From positions 17,516,345-17,580,344 of the forward strand of contig OW203762.1 of assembly GCA_934045905.1 (NCBI GenBank): DNA of 64,000 nt, read 5' to 3'. Made by a program: the position numbers and the translations under genes. The DNA is from Leuctra nigra (lineage: Eukaryota > Arthropoda > Insecta > Plecoptera > Leuctridae). The notes beneath the pieces were generated by a model, which was given only the letters and a program-made list of their open reading frames with translations, did not search any database and was not told the origin of the DNA. Below are positions 46,801 through 55,532 of this stretch, one piece after another (the stretch's first letter is position 1; the number at the start of each line of letters is the position of its first letter).

Positions 46801-48581
46801 GGCAAGCGACGCGGCTGCCCTGGGAGTGGGAGATTGGAGGAGGGGAGCGACGGACCGTGTTCGATGGAAGAAGATTGTAGAGGCGGCAATAGGGCTCCAA
46901 GCCTTGTAATGCCAAAGAAGAAGAAGAAGGAATAGAGGTTGACGATGATATATTTTTGATATGATACTGATTCAAAACAGACGTTCACATCAGAAAATCG
47001 TGATTGATATTAATACTTTCCTATGTTATTTCAAATAACTCCATGTTTCCCTGTTTTCTCTGGTTGTATCCAATCTACGAGATAAGGAGAAATTCGGGTA
47101 GTTGATGTGTGTAAAGTAGGTGATAGGCAATCTATAACAATGATAGGCATGATAGGCAGTGTAAAAGTAATTGAAAAGTAATCTACCGAAACTGTCGGTG
47201 ACAGGCAAAGATGGACCCAGTTTAGCATTGCCAGATACAGGCCAGCCCATGCTAACGCGGGTTCATCTTTGCATGTCCCCGAAGATGGAATAACATAATT
47301 GTTTATTTGTGTTGACAGCCTGTGTCTGGGGCAGTGACGTCATCTTCTATCTGGGGTCAGACGTGTAACAGCGCTGATGTTGTATACGAACACATCCTCC
47401 TGCCTGAGATGGAGACAGGGGATTGGTTGGAGATGAGGGACATGGGCGCTTACACCAGGGGGTTGGCGTCGACCTTCAACGGCTTCCCTGTGCCGGTGGT
47501 CCACGTCGTGGTCAGCAGGAGTGTCGGGTCAGTAGTGTTACTGTCACACATGTATATCAAAGTCATAATCTAAAATTGTACAATGTTACAATACAAATTA
47601 AAATATTAATATAAGTAAGTATTAATATATATAAGTTTTTCCGTCGTCATTAGCCTCGCTCCAGAACAGTGCGACGTTAAGCCCCAGACAAAAAATATAA
47701 GTAAGGAGACGGTTGTGATAATGAGAGCAGTAAATCAAAAAAAGTGATTTTAATCGGATTTATCCAAAGACATTTAGTCGTAAAAAGAGTGTGCTGGGTC
47801 CAATATGTCCGTTGGGAACGTTTAGGATATTCAAAATTGGTAGATAGAATTGTTCCTCTGATTTGAATGTTTTCTATACTCAAGGGGCCACAAGTCTGAC
47901 TGGCTGAAAATGGGAAGTGGGAGGAAAACCATGTTCTGAGGAGCGACATTGATTACTTGACCGCGGTGCTGACTTTGTCAGGCTAAAGGCTTCCACTAGG
48001 TTAAAGAAAGTTGTTAAATATGGAAAATCGCATGCACACTGAGGTGCAATCCAGACCATAATTGTTATTGATTATTACAATACCATTGGCACATTTGCAT
48101 TTATTAATAATTAACTAAATATTAACATTCCTTGATCAAATATTTTTTTTCTTCATATTCTGACTGTTGTCGAGTCGGCTACAATCGACGGTAAAGATTG
48201 GAAATAACATTTTCGTAAATCGTCATAATTTCTGAACTATAGGCACAAGTAAAAAATAATAAACATACATAATTTTTTCGTAATGCGCAAAACATTTATG
48301 CGCAAACTCAACTCAAGCTCAAACGTCACTATTTGTCAGCTTTGAGTCAACTTTGGGCGCAAAGAGTGTGTTTAACGTGTTTCAGAAGTATTTTTCAGAA
48401 AATATATTTCGTGTAGCTACAATTAATTGTATCGTGTATTTTCTGTCACAGGCGGACACTGATAGAGAGTTTCTCAGGATCCCTCGAGATTCAACTTGAT
48501 AAGGCAAGAAGCATTCTTGGACTTGACCTTGGGAATCACTCAGCCACACAGAAGAATGAGTGCTATAGGAAAATTTTTTGA
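36941..48581 (+). CDS. ODC-family decarboxylase with acidic heptad-repeat N-terminus
   Basis: Eight exons join without a frame break: 36941-37877, 39590-39666, 41098-41270, 42174-42471, 42718-42849, 43140-43253, 47319-47527, 48452-48581. The product is 689 residues; ODC is usually about 450-460. ODC turns ornithine into putrescine with PLP. Seen here: cofactor lysine in AVKC (K315), FDCAS (D334), IIYANPAKS, R400, FHVG (H444), LDIGGG (482-484), IAEPG (E518), SSIWGQTC (C593) and MGAYT (Y622). Residues 32-269 are 34 exact seven-residue acidic repeats. Changed against canonical ODC: the serine after HVG is cysteine, IAEPGR is IAEPGT, the YDH aspartate is asparagine (FNY, N566) and CD is CN (N594). 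The fold and PLP lysine suggest a decarboxylase, but ornithine binding is doubtful. Alternatives: another substrate, or an antizyme-binding role. Confidence 0.88.
37034..37747 (+). repeat. 21-bp in-frame minisatellite, 34 units
   Basis: The unit is GTCCTGGAGGATAACGTTGA + A, coding V-L-E-D-N/D-V-E/D. All units keep the frame: 714 bp make exactly 34 x 7 residues. Near the end (about 37530-37650) a 42-bp double unit (DVEDDVEVLEDNVD) is repeated three times. L at position 2 and V at position 6 give 4-3 hydrophobic spacing, as in coiled coils, with 3-5 acidic residues per heptad. Confidence 0.92.
37950..38779 (-). mobile_element. Helentron-like element in ODC-like intron 1, with empty site
   Basis: It begins ACTAGGAAAACGCTCTGGGT and ends at the left terminus (GCTCGCTTCGCTCGCTCA). 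The flanks read TTGATA on the left and ATTAAAC on the right. The duplicated locus at about 24345 has uninterrupted TTGATAATTAAA. The element therefore went in between two bases (T|T on the other strand) with no target duplication. Confidence 0.92.
38843..39106 (+). mobile_element. tRNA-derived SINE, full-length-like
   Basis: The head has a Pol III B box (GGTTCGATTCC at about 38874). The body contains CCTCAGTCGACAGGCAAATG and GGCCACGACCGCCTCC, then a CATCAT-rich part, and the tail is GACGTTAAGCCCCAGAC + A-run. The homologous locus at about 24410 lacks it. Short A/T-rich repeats flank it. At least five other copies are in the window. Confidence 0.75.
39590..39666 (+). CDS. ODC-like exon 2 (cofactor lysine exon)
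   Basis: A short 77-bp exon between CTGTCTGCAG and AGG|GTAATT. With one base from exon 1 it reads AVKCHANTV and on to GTGFDCASR (residues 313-338). K315 corresponds to the lysine that binds PLP in ODC, and D334 to the aspartate that contacts the pyridine ring. Confidence 0.9.
39833..41076. mobile_element. Foldback element filling ODC-like intron 2, split by a Helentron
   Basis: The left end is TTAAGACGGCTGGGTAGTGA and the long inverted arm returns at 40793-41076, including CTCTTCAAGGCCACGCT. The uninterrupted relative is 51631-52014. The last bases of its right end are missing; it stops about 21 bp before the exon 3 border. Confidence 0.85.
39915..40787 (-). mobile_element. Helentron-like element nested in the foldback element
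   Basis: The ends are ACTCGGAAAACGCTC (one mutation in CTAG) and GCTCGCTTCGCTCGCTCA. The flanks GTTA and ACAAAAT rejoin to the GTTAACAAAAT present in the related element near 51710. This is a second clean empty site with no duplication. Confidence 0.92.
41098..41270 (+). CDS. ODC-like exon 3
   Basis: It follows TTATTTAG and ends GGCTAA|GTAAGT in phase 2. It codes GEIDQVMGVGVPASRIIYAN, PAKSASHIRHAA and MTFDNDIELRKM (residues 339-395), the barrel segment that in ODC carries the IIYANP motif. It is more GC-rich than the surrounding introns. Confidence 0.93.
41335..41510. mobile_element. Small foldback element in ODC-like intron 3
   Basis: CTTGGAACCAACTAGAACTA..AACACGTTAAAA at the left faces its reverse complement (TTTTAACGTGTTTTCTAATA..GTTCCAAG) at the right. 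Confidence 0.65.
41925..41964. repeat. Perfect 40-bp palindrome
   Basis: Half-site CATCACAAATAAGTGTTTCA is followed directly by its reverse complement. A third half-site (TGAAACACTTATTTGTGATG) lies at 42104-42123, in the same intron. Confidence 0.9.
42174..42471 (+). CDS. ODC-like exon 4
   Basis: Bounded by GTTGTCCAG and GCCGAG|GTGTGA. It codes residues 396-495: LVLRFHCDAVDAK (R400), KFGCDALLEGPRLIRQVREL, GVSFHVGCHFEDL and LLDIGGGFSG. The glycine triplet holds the PLP phosphate in the family. The residue after HVG, serine in canonical ODC, is cysteine (C447). A partial paralogue of this exon is at 5877-6071. Confidence 0.94.
42718..42849 (+). CDS. ODC-like exon 5
   Basis: It follows CTTCCAG and ends AGAGTG|GTGGGT. 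It codes residues 496-539, including SELFPDPELQVIAEPGTFFA and AFTLYTQINAKRV. In canonical ODC the segment is IAEPGRY; here the arginine that contacts the PLP phosphate is T521. The phase only works with the first GT, not with the GTAAAA five bases on. Confidence 0.9.
43140..43253 (+). CDS. ODC-like exon 6
   Basis: It follows GTTGACAG and ends GTCAAG|GTGAGT. It codes residues 540-577: HFMYYINDGTHSSFGRLLFN and YLLPTLPSPVK. Canonical ODC has NDGVYGSFN followed by YDH; here the tyrosine of GVYGS is H557 and the YDH aspartate position is N566. Confidence 0.92.
44023..46404 (+). pseudogene. RTE-like LINE ORF, endonuclease + reverse transcriptase, 3' frameshift
   Basis: The frame is 793 codons from ATG 44023. 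The open frame really begins upstream after a TAA, at KRTTNIGTWNVRS, so the original start may be lost. Endonuclease: ALQEVRW (E29), LVLGDANAKLG and CDSDHFLV. Reverse transcriptase: NNKAPGPDDIPGELWK, NYRGISLIATSYKVL, QCGFRNNRSTTDQIF, FIDFQKAYDSV, GLRQGDALSPLLFN and YADD at residues 696-699. This style of motifs and the AAG tail fit RTE-like elements common in insects. The frame breaks near 46385-46404 and continues one frame over. Confidence 0.85.
46394..46909 (+). pseudogene. RTE-like LINE ORF, C-terminal part after frameshift
   Basis: It continues the upstream protein in a second frame: LLSRRTKLRIWNSVIRPTVL, YGCEAWSL, NRVLRSILG, LQWAGHVIRAP and GRPRRRWADN. It ends at TAA 46907-46909, just before the AAG tail. 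Joined to the previous frame it would complete the RT C-terminal region, so a single small indel separates them. Confidence 0.85.
47198..47282. mobile_element. Small foldback/MITE-like repeat in ODC-like intron 6
   Basis: GACAGGCAAAGATGGACCC faces GGGTTCATCTTTGCATGTC. It has the same family ends as 26008-26092. Confidence 0.6.
47319..47527 (+). CDS. ODC-like exon 7
   Basis: It follows GTGTTGACAG and ends GTCGG|GTCAGT in phase 2. It codes residues 578-646: SSSIWGQTCNSADVVYEHIL, LPEMETGDWLEMRDMGAYTR and LASTFNGFPVPVVHVVVSR. The catalytic-type cysteine C593 is kept; the next residue, aspartate in ODC, is N594. Y622 of MGAYT is kept. In the homodimeric family this region completes the partner's active site. 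Confidence 0.94.
47640..47697 (+). mobile_element. SINE 3' tail fragment
   Basis: CCGTCGTCATTAGCCTCGCT through GACGTTAAGCCCCAGAC + A-run, the end of the SINE family at 38843. It lies in ODC-like intron 7. Confidence 0.7.
48452..48581 (+). CDS. ODC-like exon 8 (C-terminus)
   Basis: It follows TTTTCTGTCACAG. With two bases of exon 7 it reads G-RTLIESFSGSLEIQLDKARS and on to a TGA at 48579-48581. The 42-residue tail lacks a clear PEST-like degradation segment such as vertebrate ODC has at its C-terminus. Confidence 0.85.
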
Positions 48582-48793
48582 GAACCAGATCTGAAGTAAC
48601 TTAGTGTCACTAAATATAATTAGCTAAGTTATTGATACGAATACATGTTAAAAGTAAAATAAGTTTTACCTGTCATTCCATTGTGTCTTCCTTTAGTCTG
48701 TAGACTATCTACAAAAATCTAAACTTGTAAAAAGACTCCCAAGCCCCTTCAGTTAGGTACTACCGCCAAGTGCAGCACTAAACTTGGTGCAAA

Positions 48794-48799
48794 AATAAA
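48794..48799 (+). terminator. Possible polyadenylation signal of the ODC-like gene
   Basis: AATAAA about 213 bases after the stop codon. Other A/T-rich candidates exist, so this is only the best visible match. Confidence 0.35.
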
Positions 48800-48837
48800 A
48801 TTAATTAAAAAATTATACTTTGCGAATTTCGTCAAGA

Positions 48838-49215
48838 AGGATTTTTTCGCACGAAGATAAAGGAATAGAAGATAAGAAAGTATACTTGGATTTTGCAAAT
48901 TCATTGCGCCAATGCACATTGATAGCACACTCTTCAAGCACGATTATCTCTTTGAATGAATTATTTGAGAGCCGGAACCGGAACACAGAACTATATTACT
49001 ACAGGAACCGGAACCAGAACCAGACCGTTGACCTTGACTAAATGCGGATGAGAAGTTGAAGTTGTCACCATTTTCTATCAAAATGTAACGCCAGAGCTGG
49101 TTCCGTTTACATCGGATTGTCGTCTGGTAATGATTTAAATGAACCCAATTTTAGCAAAATAATTATGCACATTGGTGACATATGATGACATAAGACATAC
49201 AAGATACACACTGCG
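48838..49215 (+). repeat. Dispersed repeat, copy 2
   Basis: Matches 23120-23500 in order and orientation, including the AACCGGAACC repeats. Confidence 0.7.
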
Positions 49216-49273
49216 TCGGCGTGATCTTACGTGGTTTTTACACACACTTGTAAACATCCTTTTTTTAAGCAGT

Positions 49274-49510
49274 GTTTAACGCTGCACTGTTCTGCAACGG
49301 ATGAATGATTATAATGATGATTAAGGTGGTGGTGAAAAGTAGGAATGGTGGAAGGTGGGAAGGAGGCGGTCGTGGCCTATTAGTAGGTTACCTTCCCAGC
49401 ATTTACCTGTCGACTGAGGGAATTTGCGACGAGAAAACCCCAGTCAGGAAGAACGGCCGCGGGAATTGAAACTGGGACCTCCGGAATACAAGTCCAGAGC
49501 GTTAAATCTT
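49274..49510 (-). mobile_element. SINE, inverted
   Basis: The reverse complement matches the body of the SINE at 38843 almost end to end; the tail motif is reduced to TTAACGCTGCACTGTTCTGC on the + strand. Confidence 0.7.
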
Positions 49511-50230
49511 TGCTCTGAGCCAAACCTGTTCCGTAAACCTTTTTGTCCTTAAACCTTTTTGTCCATTAATAATTTCATGAAGGAACGTGCATCTGTATGA
49601 CATAAGTTAACTAGTCGCTCCACGCCAGCCAAGTCGTACGGCGCGCGCACACTCTCATTTAAAAAGGCTGGAGCAAACCAACTTTTACTGTAAGCATCAA
49701 AGTGGCATTTTCGGCCTACTGGATCTTAAAATTGGAAAATCTCACCTTGTTGCGAAATATCCTAATTTTGTGCTATGGCCCACCCTACAACATGTACCAA
49801 ATTTGGGAACAATAGGTTTGGGTTTTTAGGTTATTGCTTGCTAGATGGCGGTGAAAACAGTGTTTTAGGGCGGTTTTCATAATAATAATAATCATAGTAT
49901 CCTGGAATTCAAATCCGGTAAACAGGCCACAGCCTAAACGGCTGAACCAATTGATCTCACATTTTTACTACGTGTGCACTTTTGGCGTCTGATTTAACCT
50001 TCACCCCATGAATTTTTTGTGCCGCCATTTTGAAACCGGAAGTGACGTCATATCTCGTCAACGGCTGAACCGATCGGAACGAAATTTGCGCCAAACGATT
50101 CGGACGGTCAACTTTATGGATTATCATTAGCTAAAGACTAAACATTATGTTAATGAATCCGGAAATGACGTCATGAAATTTGAAATACATCGATTGGCAT
50201 TTCGGCAACAAAGATTGATCCGATTATTTT
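49511..50230. other. Gene-free stretch
   Basis: No gene recognised. A GGAAGTGACGTCAT-type motif occurs twice (about 50037 and 50161). Confidence 0.4.
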
Positions 50231-50372
50231 TGAGCGAGCGTAGCGAGCGTCACCACGGTACTCTTATGGCACTTTCTTTGTGTGTTTTTTTGTTTGTTTG
50301 TTTGTTTATTTTTTTGTGGTCACTGCCCAGGTCAAACCGCTCAAGCAATCGATCTGAAATTTTGTACACATA
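50231..50372 (+). mobile_element. Helentron-like left-end fragment
   Basis: The left terminus TGAGCGAGCGTAGCGAGCG starts at 50231, a T/G-run follows, and the match stops after the family motif ATCGATCTGAAATTTTG. Confidence 0.75.
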
Positions 50373-50397
50373 GGCCAGTCTTTCAATACTCTTCTAA

Positions 50398-50760
50398 CTT
50401 TTAAACGGTTGATTATGACTGTATTGTCATGGCAACAACCAATGACATTCCTAGAATAACTATGTTAACTTAATTACCTACCGGTTTTAATAGAGCATTG
50501 AAAAACAAAAAAACACGTGTAAAGTAAGTTTAAAAACAATAGTAAAACAACACAGTAGCATCTTAGTTACACTCTGTTTACTTCTCATATCAATGTCTGG
50601 CAATAACAGCCTTAGTCTTCTTTCAATACTCCTTCCCCCCCCTCCCTGTCTTTCAATTCCCTGTTAAATACGTTAACACTTATATGGTGATCATTGAATG
50701 ACTCAAGGAATGTCATTGGTTGTTGCCATGATAATATAGTTCTAATCAACTGTTTAAAAT
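50398..50760. mobile_element. Foldback element
   Basis: TTTAAACGGTTGATTATGAC..GGCAACAACCAATGACATTC at the left faces the complementary block (GAATGTCATTGGTTGTTGCC..AATCAACTGTTTAAA) at the right. The centre has a C-run. Confidence 0.65.
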
Positions 50761-50982
50761 TAAATGCTAGGACCTGTATATAGGACTACGGCATTTCTTG
50801 TTGAAGACGTATGTTCAAGAATGAGCCAATGAGAGTGAGTACTTAATATAATATTTTGGCACCAAAATTCAAATTTTTTAAATTTGGACAACGGTTGTTC
50901 TTAGAAAAGACACGAGTGTTTGTTTCATGTTTTTGACCACTACTATGTCGAGGACATCTGCAAGGCCTATTTCCCCGTGTAG

Positions 50983-51330
50983 ATGGGTACACCCATACAC
51001 TCCAACTACACAACAATCTTTGGCGGTGATCTAAATGTGAAAAACAAACACCCCAGTTGGAACTCGCGCATAGCAAACACACACAGTAGAACATTATTCA
51101 CACTATCCAGGAAAAGTTACTTCACGGTAGCTGGGCCCGAGAAACAAGTGTGTTTCTCACACACCAAGTATTCGCCGCCAAGTATAGTTGTGTAGTTTGA
51201 GGCAAGTAAAGCCTCGATATCTTCCACGAGGAGTTTTAAGCGGGGAGGGCAGTAAACTACTATCTGTCTCAAAGGGCCGGATCTGGTCGAGAGGAGGATA
51301 CCTGTAGCTTCTACTGACCTTGTTAATTAA
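50983..51330. pseudogene. Rearranged jockey endonuclease fragment
   Basis: On +, 51000-51160 translates NYTTIFGGDLNVKNK..SWNSRIANTHSRTL..FTVAGPE. This corresponds to residues 142-194 of the ORF2 endonuclease at 14484-17159. On -, 51330-51192 translates VEATGILLSTRSGPLRQIVV and YCPPRLKLLVEDIEALLASN, the segment just N-terminal to it. The two halves point in opposite directions and share the 11 bases AACTACACAAC at the join, as in LINE copies with an inverted 5' part. No RT is present. Confidence 0.8.
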
Positions 51331-51367
51331 TTTATTAGTTAATTTAATTTATTTTTTATTCATATAG

Positions 51368-51591
51368 TTTTTCCCGCGGCCGTCTTCCTGACTGGGGTTT
51401 TTTCGTGGTATTCCCTCAGTCGACAGGCAAATGCTGGTAAGGTACCCTACTAATAGGCCACGACCGCCTCCTTCCCACCTCCCATCCGGACCTACTCTTC
51501 ACCATCATCTCCCAATCATCATCATAATCATTCATCCGTCGCCATTAGCCTTGCTGCAGAACAGTGCGACGTTAAGCCCCAGACAAAAAAA
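51368..51591 (+). mobile_element. SINE, 5'-truncated
   Basis: It begins at CCCGCGGCCGTCTTCC and ends GACGTTAAGCCCCAGAC + A-run. It is close to the copy at 38843 but lacks the B-box head. Confidence 0.75.
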
Positions 51592-51630
51592 TGATATAGT
51601 TTGACGTTTTTTTCCTACTTTACGAATTGT

Positions 51631-52014
51631 TAAGACGGCTGGGTAGTGAGTTTGACCTTGAAGAGTTTTTTAATCGATTTTTATCAATATCTTTTTCCAT
51701 TGTAATTGTTAACAAAATAGGGCTATGGACGTGAATTCAGAACAGTTCACTGAAAATAATTTCATAGTTTGGAATGGTTATTCAGATTTACTTTGTCATG
51801 TTTAGTGCCCGAAAATTAGTAAAATTATGGTACTAAACATCTGTTGGACAAAATAAAGCTAATAACTTATTCCAAACTATGAAATTATTTTCATTGAACT
51901 GTTCTGAAGACGCGTACAAAGCCCTATTTTGTTAACAATTTCATTGGTAAAAGATATTGATAAAAATCGATTAAGAAACTCTTCAAGGCCACGCTCACTA
52001 CTCAGCCCTCTTAA
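51631..52014. mobile_element. Foldback element, uninterrupted copy
   Basis: The ends are TTAAGACGGCTGGGTAGTGA and (reverse complement) TTAAGAGGGCTGAGTAGTGA, and the arms pair for more than 100 bp. It is the reference for the empty Helentron site (GTTAACAAAAT near 51710). Confidence 0.85.
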
Positions 52015-52453
52015 CACTATCCGTTGTTTATATGGAGGAAATTGGTTAAAAAAATATTTACTAGAAAAATTACTGCGTTTTTTCGACTTGCCATGTTAAA
52101 GATAGGGCTAACTCAAATTTATAAAGTATCTTATAAATCATCTTGGATCTTGGAATCATCTTTAATATCTTGGAAATTAGTTCGGCTACCCCACTTTTCC
52201 TTGCGTTTATATGGTGCACAAGGAAATTATCTGTTAAATAAGCATATTAATTCAGATATCTATCGCAGACCTCTACTTGGGCATCCCCCTAAATGCGATG
52301 TAAGTTTGCATTGTATAACCTTAAGTTCTGGTAACAAGATATTCAATGTTTCGTTCAACTTTACGTAATGTTCTTGATGTTGGCAGTAAACCCCTTTCAC
52401 CGTTGAAGATTTATGACCTCTGGCTGCAGCGTAATCACTGATGATTTGCGTGA
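52015..52453. other. Gene-free stretch
   Basis: A 114-codon frame at 52024 has no recognisable domain. Confidence 0.4.
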
Positions 52454-53155
52454 CAGGGGCGGATCCAGGGAGGGGCGGAAGGGGCGATCGCCTCCCCCCC
52501 CCATGATTCTTCCTCCACCTTCTATTAGATCAGCATGTTAATTTTTCATTTCGTCATTTACAAAAATATCGTAATCACGGCTTGTTTATTGGCAAGGATT
52601 AATCTTTGCTCTAAAAGTGCCTTAAAACTAAATGTTTTCTTCAATATTTTGAAAAAAATTCGCCTTCGGCGATAGGCTTTTGCTGGCTGAGGGCATGGGC
52701 GTCCACGGGAGGGGGGGACAAGCATGTCAGGATAACATGAACATTTTGTGGTGTTTTACGTATAGTTTCATTTGCTAAACAAAAAACTAAAAAGAAATTA
52801 TTTCAAAGTGTCAACAAACCAAAAAATACCGTGCGGGGCAAGATGGGGGCACTACCCCAAAGTGTCAAAATTTAAAAAATATTGAATTGTTCAACAAAAT
52901 ACACCTCATAACGTCTGAGTATTTGATTTCAAAGTGTCCAAAAACCAAAAAACGCCCTGCGAGGCAGGTGGGAGGCTCGCCCCCCACACCCCCATTAGCC
53001 CGTGGGACAATTGTTTTCCTGGCCTTGCCCCCACCCTCTGGCTGAAATTTTACGGGCGCCTGTGTCTGGGGGGTACCCCCTAGACCCCCTACCATATTTT
53101 CAAAAATCGCCCCCCCCCCCCCCCCCCCCATGACCATAGGCTAGATTCGCCCCTG
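52454..53155. mobile_element. Non-autonomous hAT-like element
   Basis: The ends are CAGGGGCGGATCCAG and CTAGATTCGCCCCTG. The 8-bp flanking repeat is TTGCGTGA (52446-52453 and 53156-53163). The interior has G- and C-runs and repeated AAGTGTC(A/C)AAA motifs, with no transposase. Confidence 0.88.
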
Positions 53156-53163
53156 TTGCGTGA

Positions 53164-54421
53164 CCTCCAGGTCACCCTGACTCGGCGTGGCTCGTTGACA
53201 GCGTCGTTGAGATGCTTGTTCCTCTACAGGGAGACTTCGGCGTTACAAAGTAGTGCCCGGTTACCACCCTGTCGGCGTTGAAATCGTCTTTGCCGTCGGA
53301 CAAAGCTTCGTCCTTCACGATATTACATTATTGACCTGGTTCAACGTTCATTCAACCCTTTGGTTACCTACTCAAGTTTACAATTTTTATGAGATTCTTA
53401 TATTAATATGCATATTTCAGACTGTTACAAGCTTAATGAATAAAATGAACTAGAATCAAATTCTCTACTGTTATATTTGTAGTAAAAAATAATAATTAGG
53501 TACGTTATTATAAATTAATTTTTATCTTCCCAAATATTTATCACACACTCTTCATTCTAGTTAATTTCGTAGATAACAAAAATCAGCTATGACTGTATCT
53601 CTGATATAGTTTCCTTAAAAATTGTTCCTTAGTAGCATTATATATTTACATGTTGATCCCCTGAAAATAAATGAATTCATTAATTACTCCGAAAGTTGCA
53701 GAAATTCAGCTTGGGCCATAAATTTTTGGATTCGAATTAGTAAGTAAGTAGTACCTACACAAATTTTCATGTTCCTCCTATCACTATTAAATTGGGAAGT
53801 ATGGACTGCAATGTAAAGTTCTTACTAATGTCAGAACAAATTCTACTGTTTTTTTTCCTCCAGAGTTGTTTATCGTTCACATGTGTGTCATTACGAATAA
53901 AGCCAAATTCATTCAAATTCAAGTGTATATAGTATTTGACTTGAGATTATTGCAAAAGTATGCTAATTTGAATTAATATGTGATTTCGAGCAAAAAGTGC
54001 ATGCAAATTCATTACTTGTTTACACACACAAAACAAATTGAAGAGTAAAACAAACCTCCGGCTAAAAATGAGGACCCCAGCCTCACGACCAGAATCAACT
54101 CCTGCTTGCAACGTCAGCTTCGATACATTAAAATAAATAAACAAACATGTAAATAAATAAGCAGATAAATTTATTATATATACAAAAAATTAATAGAATA
54201 TACTAAAAATGAGATAAACACAAAACCTACTAAAATCCTTCAGTTCAGACAAACACAATTGTAAAAAATTACTTTAAATTAATTTTCCAAATATTTTGCC
54301 AGAGAAACGCCCCCCTTTCCCATGGGATCTTTCACTATCCAGATGTCTTCCCATCCGTAAAGAATTCGCAGTACGCTGATAACAAAAGAAAATTAATTAG
54401 TTCGAGCTTTGAATATTTAAT
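53164..54421. other. Gene-free AT-rich stretch
   Basis: No gene or repeat terminus recognised; short frames only. Confidence 0.5.
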
Positions 54422-54717
54422 CCGTGAAGCTGGGTTCCCATACTTCGCATCGAATTCGCTTCCGGTTCGTTTCGCTTTCGCAAAATGGCTACCTTTTAAC
54501 AAAGGAAATCGTCCATGTTTACATTCCCATGTTCGCGTGTTTCGGTTTCGTTTCGGTTTCGTCAAAGTTAAAATTGACTCAACTTTAACGAAACCGAAAC
54601 ACGCGAACATGCGAATGTAAAAATGGACGATTTCCTTTGTTAAAAGGCAGCCATTTTGCGAAAGCGAAGCGAACCGGAAGCGAATTCGATGCGAAGTATG
54701 GGAACCCAGCTTCACGG
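54422..54717. mobile_element. Near-perfect foldback element (long hairpin)
   Basis: AGCTGGGTTCCCATACTTCG at one end and its inverse at the other, with arms of about 140 bp that pair almost throughout. Shares terminal sequence with 54894-55371. Confidence 0.85.
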
Positions 54718-54893
54718 TTCGAGCATAGACATTGTGCTCGTAAGGATTAAATATTCAAAGATTGTATAGCCCAATGTCTATGGTTCGAGGTTCGTGCAAC
54801 AAAGGTTTTATCACACGGGAATCGCACGGTTCGTCAGAGCGTTTTTTTGTCATTTTGTCTTCCCACTAAATAATTTTAAAAAATCAGATAGTA

Positions 54894-55371
54894 AAGCTGG
54901 GTTCCCATACTTCGCTTTCGTTTCGCATTCGGTTCGCTTTCGCCTCGCGAAGTTTGTAGTCGTTTCCATAATTTCTGTTTCGCGCGTTTCGCGTATCCTT
55001 GGATACGCGATACATAAATAGTATTCGCCAAAAGTTAAAAACAAAATGACGAATAATAATCAGATAATAAGCAAGAAAGGCAAGAAAATGCGGAAAAAGT
55101 AAAACTTGAAAGTTGAAACGTCAAAACGTCAAAACATATGTTCATTAATCGAATATCGAATATAAGCTCGAGGTCGACCGGAAATGGAGATTCGATATAT
55201 CGCATCACTTCCGGTTTTCGCGCGTTATGATTTCGTCGAAGTTGAAGTTGGTCCAACATTTTTGCATTTCGGAGACGAAATTAAACATAGACGATTTTCT
55301 GTGTTAAAAGGTAGCCATTTTGCGAAAGCGAACCGAATGCGAAATAAAAGCGAAGTATGGGAACCCAGCTT
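54894..55371. mobile_element. Second member of the AGCTGGGTTCCCATAC foldback family
   Basis: The same terminal repeats with a longer, less symmetric interior. TAA flanks AGCTGGG..CCCAGCT on both sides, suggesting a three-base target. Confidence 0.75.
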
Positions 55372-55532
55372 AACGACCCATAACAGCCCAATAGACTAAA
55401 TAATGCCACAAACTAGAGTACTATATGACCTCTGATACGACCTCAAAGTGTTAAATACGATATTTTTAGTAAAATAATCGTATAGTGTTCGTCGGAGTGT
55501 GCCTGGCACTTGGAGGTACCAGAGGTCATAAT

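Larger units (their letters stand above)
43500..46935 (+). mobile_element. RTE-like LINE in ODC-like intron 6
   Basis: The 5' region (from about 43500) is GC-rich compared with the intron and non-coding. The 3' end is an AAG microsatellite after TGCCAA (46909-46929). The same strand as the host gene is used. I could not identify a target duplication. Confidence 0.8.
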
